Assembly (NCBI GenBank): GCA_003970805.2 | Contig: CP051152.1 | Coordinates: 1,798,001-1,862,000, forward strand | DNA length: 64,000 bases | Reading direction: 5' to 3' | From: Undibacterium piscinae | Lineage (GTDB): Bacteria > Pseudomonadota > Gammaproteobacteria > Burkholderiales > Burkholderiaceae_D | Shown here: piece by piece, positions 60,807 to 64,000 of the stretch | Layout: each line of letters begins with the position of its first letter | Numbering within the stretch: position 1 is the first letter of the stretch | Made by a program: the position numbers and the translations under genes | Notes under the pieces: model-generated | The model's input: the letters and a program-made list of their open reading frames with translations, nothing else | Databases searched by the model: none | What the model was told of the DNA's origin: nothing

Positions 60807-60829
60807 TTGCATCAATATCAGTAGCAATC

Positions 60830-60862
60830 AAAAACGCCGGATTTTTTAAAAATCCGGCGTTT
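60830..60862 (+). terminator. Terminator of ohr
   Basis: AAAACGCCGGATTTTT pairs with AAAAATCCGGCGTTTT around a very short loop, ending in T. Perfect long stem 24 bp after the ohr stop. Confidence 0.85.
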
Positions 60863-61040
60863 TCATTTTTCCTGTCAGTAATTGACCATTGCACTAAGCA
60901 TTTATTCTTGGCCCCCCAATAAAAAAGGCGGGAGCACTTAAGTCACCCGCCCTTGATCTGTGTTTACCCCAACTTATCCTGATGACGTGCGATTAAGCCG
61001 TTTACAGTGTTACAGTGCTAAGGTTTAAGCCAAGCCAGCA

Positions 61041-61502
61041 TCAATCGTCCCGGTTGCCCCTGCCATGCCCCTTGCCTTTACCATGGTGATGACCATGGCC
61101 GTGATCGTCGTCGTCATCATCGTCGTCATGATGACGATGATGATTGTGATTCTGATAGCGGTCATCACGGTAGCGCGGCACGATTACCTCGTTATACCAG
61201 CGCTCTTGTACGAAATACACAGGGCGACCACAAGCATCATATTTATAGCAATGCTTTTCCCAATGTTTGGAATGACCTGGCGGCACCATCAAATACAATG
61301 GCGCGCGCTGTATGGTGACACGCTCAATAATTCTGGGCTCACGATACAACAATTGGGGTTGTTGTTGAAAACTCCCCAAATCAAGCTGCCCGTAAAAACC
61401 CGGCTGGCCAAATTGCAGGGAAACGCCGACATCTGCGGCCTGAGCGCCGGCACAACAAAATGCTGCGACGATTAACATTAATTTCAAGAAAATTTTCTGC
61501 AC
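61041..61502 (-). CDS. Secreted protein with His/Asp-rich tail, unknown function
   Basis: 153 residues. A signal peptide (IFLKLMLIVAAFCCAGAQA) precedes a Gln/Leu-rich segment and a conserved-looking core (YLMVPPGHSKHWEKHCYKYDACGRPVYFVQERWYNEVIVP). The tail has HNHHRHH, eight Asp in a row, then HGHGHHHGKGKGHGRG. The core resembles periplasmic proteins common in betaproteobacteria, often without a known role. The tail could bind Ni, Zn, Cu or Ca, but this is inference. The coding sequence for the tail is a low-complexity CAT/GAC-type repeat (61070-61150) prone to length change. Confidence 0.75.
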   Translation of the reverse strand: MQKIFLKLMLIVAAFCCAGAQAADVGVSLQFGQPGFYGQLDLGSFQQQPQLLYREPRIIERVTIQRAPLYLMVPPGHSKHWEKHCYKYDACGRPVYFVQERWYNEVIVPRYRDDRYQNHNHHRHHDDDDDDDDHGHGHHHGKGKGHGRGNRDD

Positions 61503-61812
61503 GATCTACCTTCACTTTAATAATTGCTCACATTTAAACCACAACGTATCAACCTGCATTCCAGATGACACCGGCCATCAATTTTCGATTGACCGGGACG
61601 GACATCAGGACAGGCATGAGGCAAATAAAACGGTATTACAGCGTTTTTCATATTGATTTTATGAAAACACTCCCCTATATACGTTTTAACTTGAGGCTGG
61701 CAGTCTACTCGACTAGCCATGCCAAGACCTAAGCTTAAGCGGTAACATTTGTAAGAAGAAACGCTAACAATTTGATTTTTAAAAGAAAAATAAGTTTCTT
61801 CGCAAGTCGTTC
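61503..61812. other. Intergenic region before groES
   Basis: About 310 bp. AT-rich in its second half. No gene seen; a short minus-strand ORF at 61517-61720 is not convincing. Confidence 0.5.
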
Positions 61813-61867
61813 TTGAAAAAATAAGGACTCGCCCATATAATTAGCACTCAAGCACGGAGAGTGCTAA
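61813..61867 (+). promoter_or_regulatory. groESL promoter with CIRCE operator
   Basis: TTGAAA (61813-61818) and TATAAT (61836-61841) are 17 bp apart. A perfect CIRCE element, TTAGCACTC-N9-GAGTGCTAA (61841-61867), begins at the last base of the -10 box. HrcA should repress here and release on heat shock. Confidence 0.93.
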
Positions 61868-61988
61868 TAGCATTCTCTTGGCAACAGATTTTCTGTGTGA
61901 CGCTATCATTACTGCAACACTTAAGTTTGGTAAGACACATTTAATTGGTACCACCATCGTTACTCATCGTAATTTTAAAGGAGTTAGT

Positions 61989-62279
61989 ATGAATCTTCGT
62001 CCCCTGTATGATCGCATCATCGTTAAACGTCTGGATCAAGAAACAAAGACAGCATCCGGTATCGTATTGCCTGACGCTGCAGCTGAAAAGCCAGATCAAG
62101 GTGAAGTTCTGGCGGTTGGTCAAGGCAAAATGCTGGAAGACGGCAAAGTACGTCCATTAGAAGTTAAAGTTGGCGATCGCGTACTGTTTGGTAAATATTC
62201 TGGTCAGGCTGTCAAAGTTGACGGCAACGAAGTTCTGGTCATGCGCGAAGAAGATGTCTTCGCTATTGTTCAGAAGTAA
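61989..62279 (+). CDS. groES: Co-chaperonin GroES
   Basis: 96 residues from the ATG at 61989 ([35 protein letters not shown]), preceded by AAAGGAG. The mobile loop ([11 protein letters not shown]), which docks on GroEL, and [21 protein letters not shown] are standard. It caps the GroEL ring during folding. The frame opens at 61878 but the extra residues are not GroES-like. groEL follows after 33 bp in the same operon. Confidence 0.97.
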   Translation: MNLRPLYDRIIVKRLDQETKTASGIVLPDAAAEKPDQGEVLAVGQGKMLEDGKVRPLEVKVGDRVLFGKYSGQAVKVDGNEVLVMREEDVFAIVQK

Positions 62280-62294
62280 TCGACACTCACCTAA

Positions 62295-63968
<1,674 letters not shown>

Positions 63969-64000
63969 TTTTGCCTTCCGGCAAAAACTTACTTCGGTAA

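Overview
The window looks like a chromosomal segment of a betaproteobacterium in Burkholderiales, most likely Oxalobacteraceae (Undibacterium/Herbaspirillum-like). The support is the gene order glyQ-glyS-gmhB-plsC-ygjP-like-gloA, an rRNA operon with tRNA-Ile and tRNA-Ala in its spacer, the style of the Gln/Ntr cluster, and a CIRCE-controlled groESL. The genus is an inference; the rRNA genes could settle it.

Layout. 1-4.8 kb: end of a SNF2-type helicase, trmB, a TPR/glycosyltransferase-9 protein and a 5'-truncated diguanylate cyclase. 4.8-7.1 kb: a gene-poor stretch with a family of small hairpin repeats, a cold-shock gene and two small unknown genes. 7.3-13.4 kb: a compact housekeeping run (glycyl-tRNA synthetase, heptose phosphatase, acyltransferase, metallopeptidase, glyoxalase I). 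13.4-20.8 kb: a receiver/Hpt remnant, a TetR regulator divergent from a lipoprotein amidohydrolase with a clear promoter and operator, a polyamine-binding protein, a damaged porin, glyA and nrdR. 20.8-26.7 kb: a type IV pilus minor-pilin cluster in which only pilY1 is intact. 26.7-32.6 kb: an rRNA operon on the minus strand with its promoter and terminator. 32.7-42 kb: a GST, an FAD enzyme, an HDOD protein, a GNAT, and then ntrC, ntrB, a DUF4124 protein and glnA, with NtrC sites and a sigma-54 promoter in front of glnA. 42.2-46.8 kb: two formate dehydrogenase genes. 46.8-48.25 kb: a complete IS3-family element sitting in the loop of a terminator. 48.3-54.8 kb: a TonB-dependent receptor, a rhodanese, two decayed genes, a NIPSNAP protein and a periplasmic binding protein. 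55.1-60.8 kb: an NrtA/CmpA-type ABC transporter with two paralogous binding proteins, a truncated OhrR and ohr with a large dyad operator. 61-64 kb: a His/Asp-rich secreted protein and groES-groEL.

A theme across the window is broken reading frames. Single-base or few-base indels, several in homopolymers, interrupt glyA, ntrC, gst, the DUF4124 gene, pilX, pilE and others. Some genes have also lost whole ends or middles (diguanylate cyclase, receiver/Hpt, porin, OhrR, FimT). Frameshifts in genes as conserved as glyA and ntrC make sequencing or assembly error a serious explanation. The larger truncations may be real gene decay.

The most interesting non-coding signals are the covarying hairpin repeats at 4982-5468, the concentric 30-bp dyad before ohr, the 11-bp inverted repeat before the nrtA-like operon, the operator in the tetR/amidohydrolase gap, and the IS placed exactly in a terminator loop.
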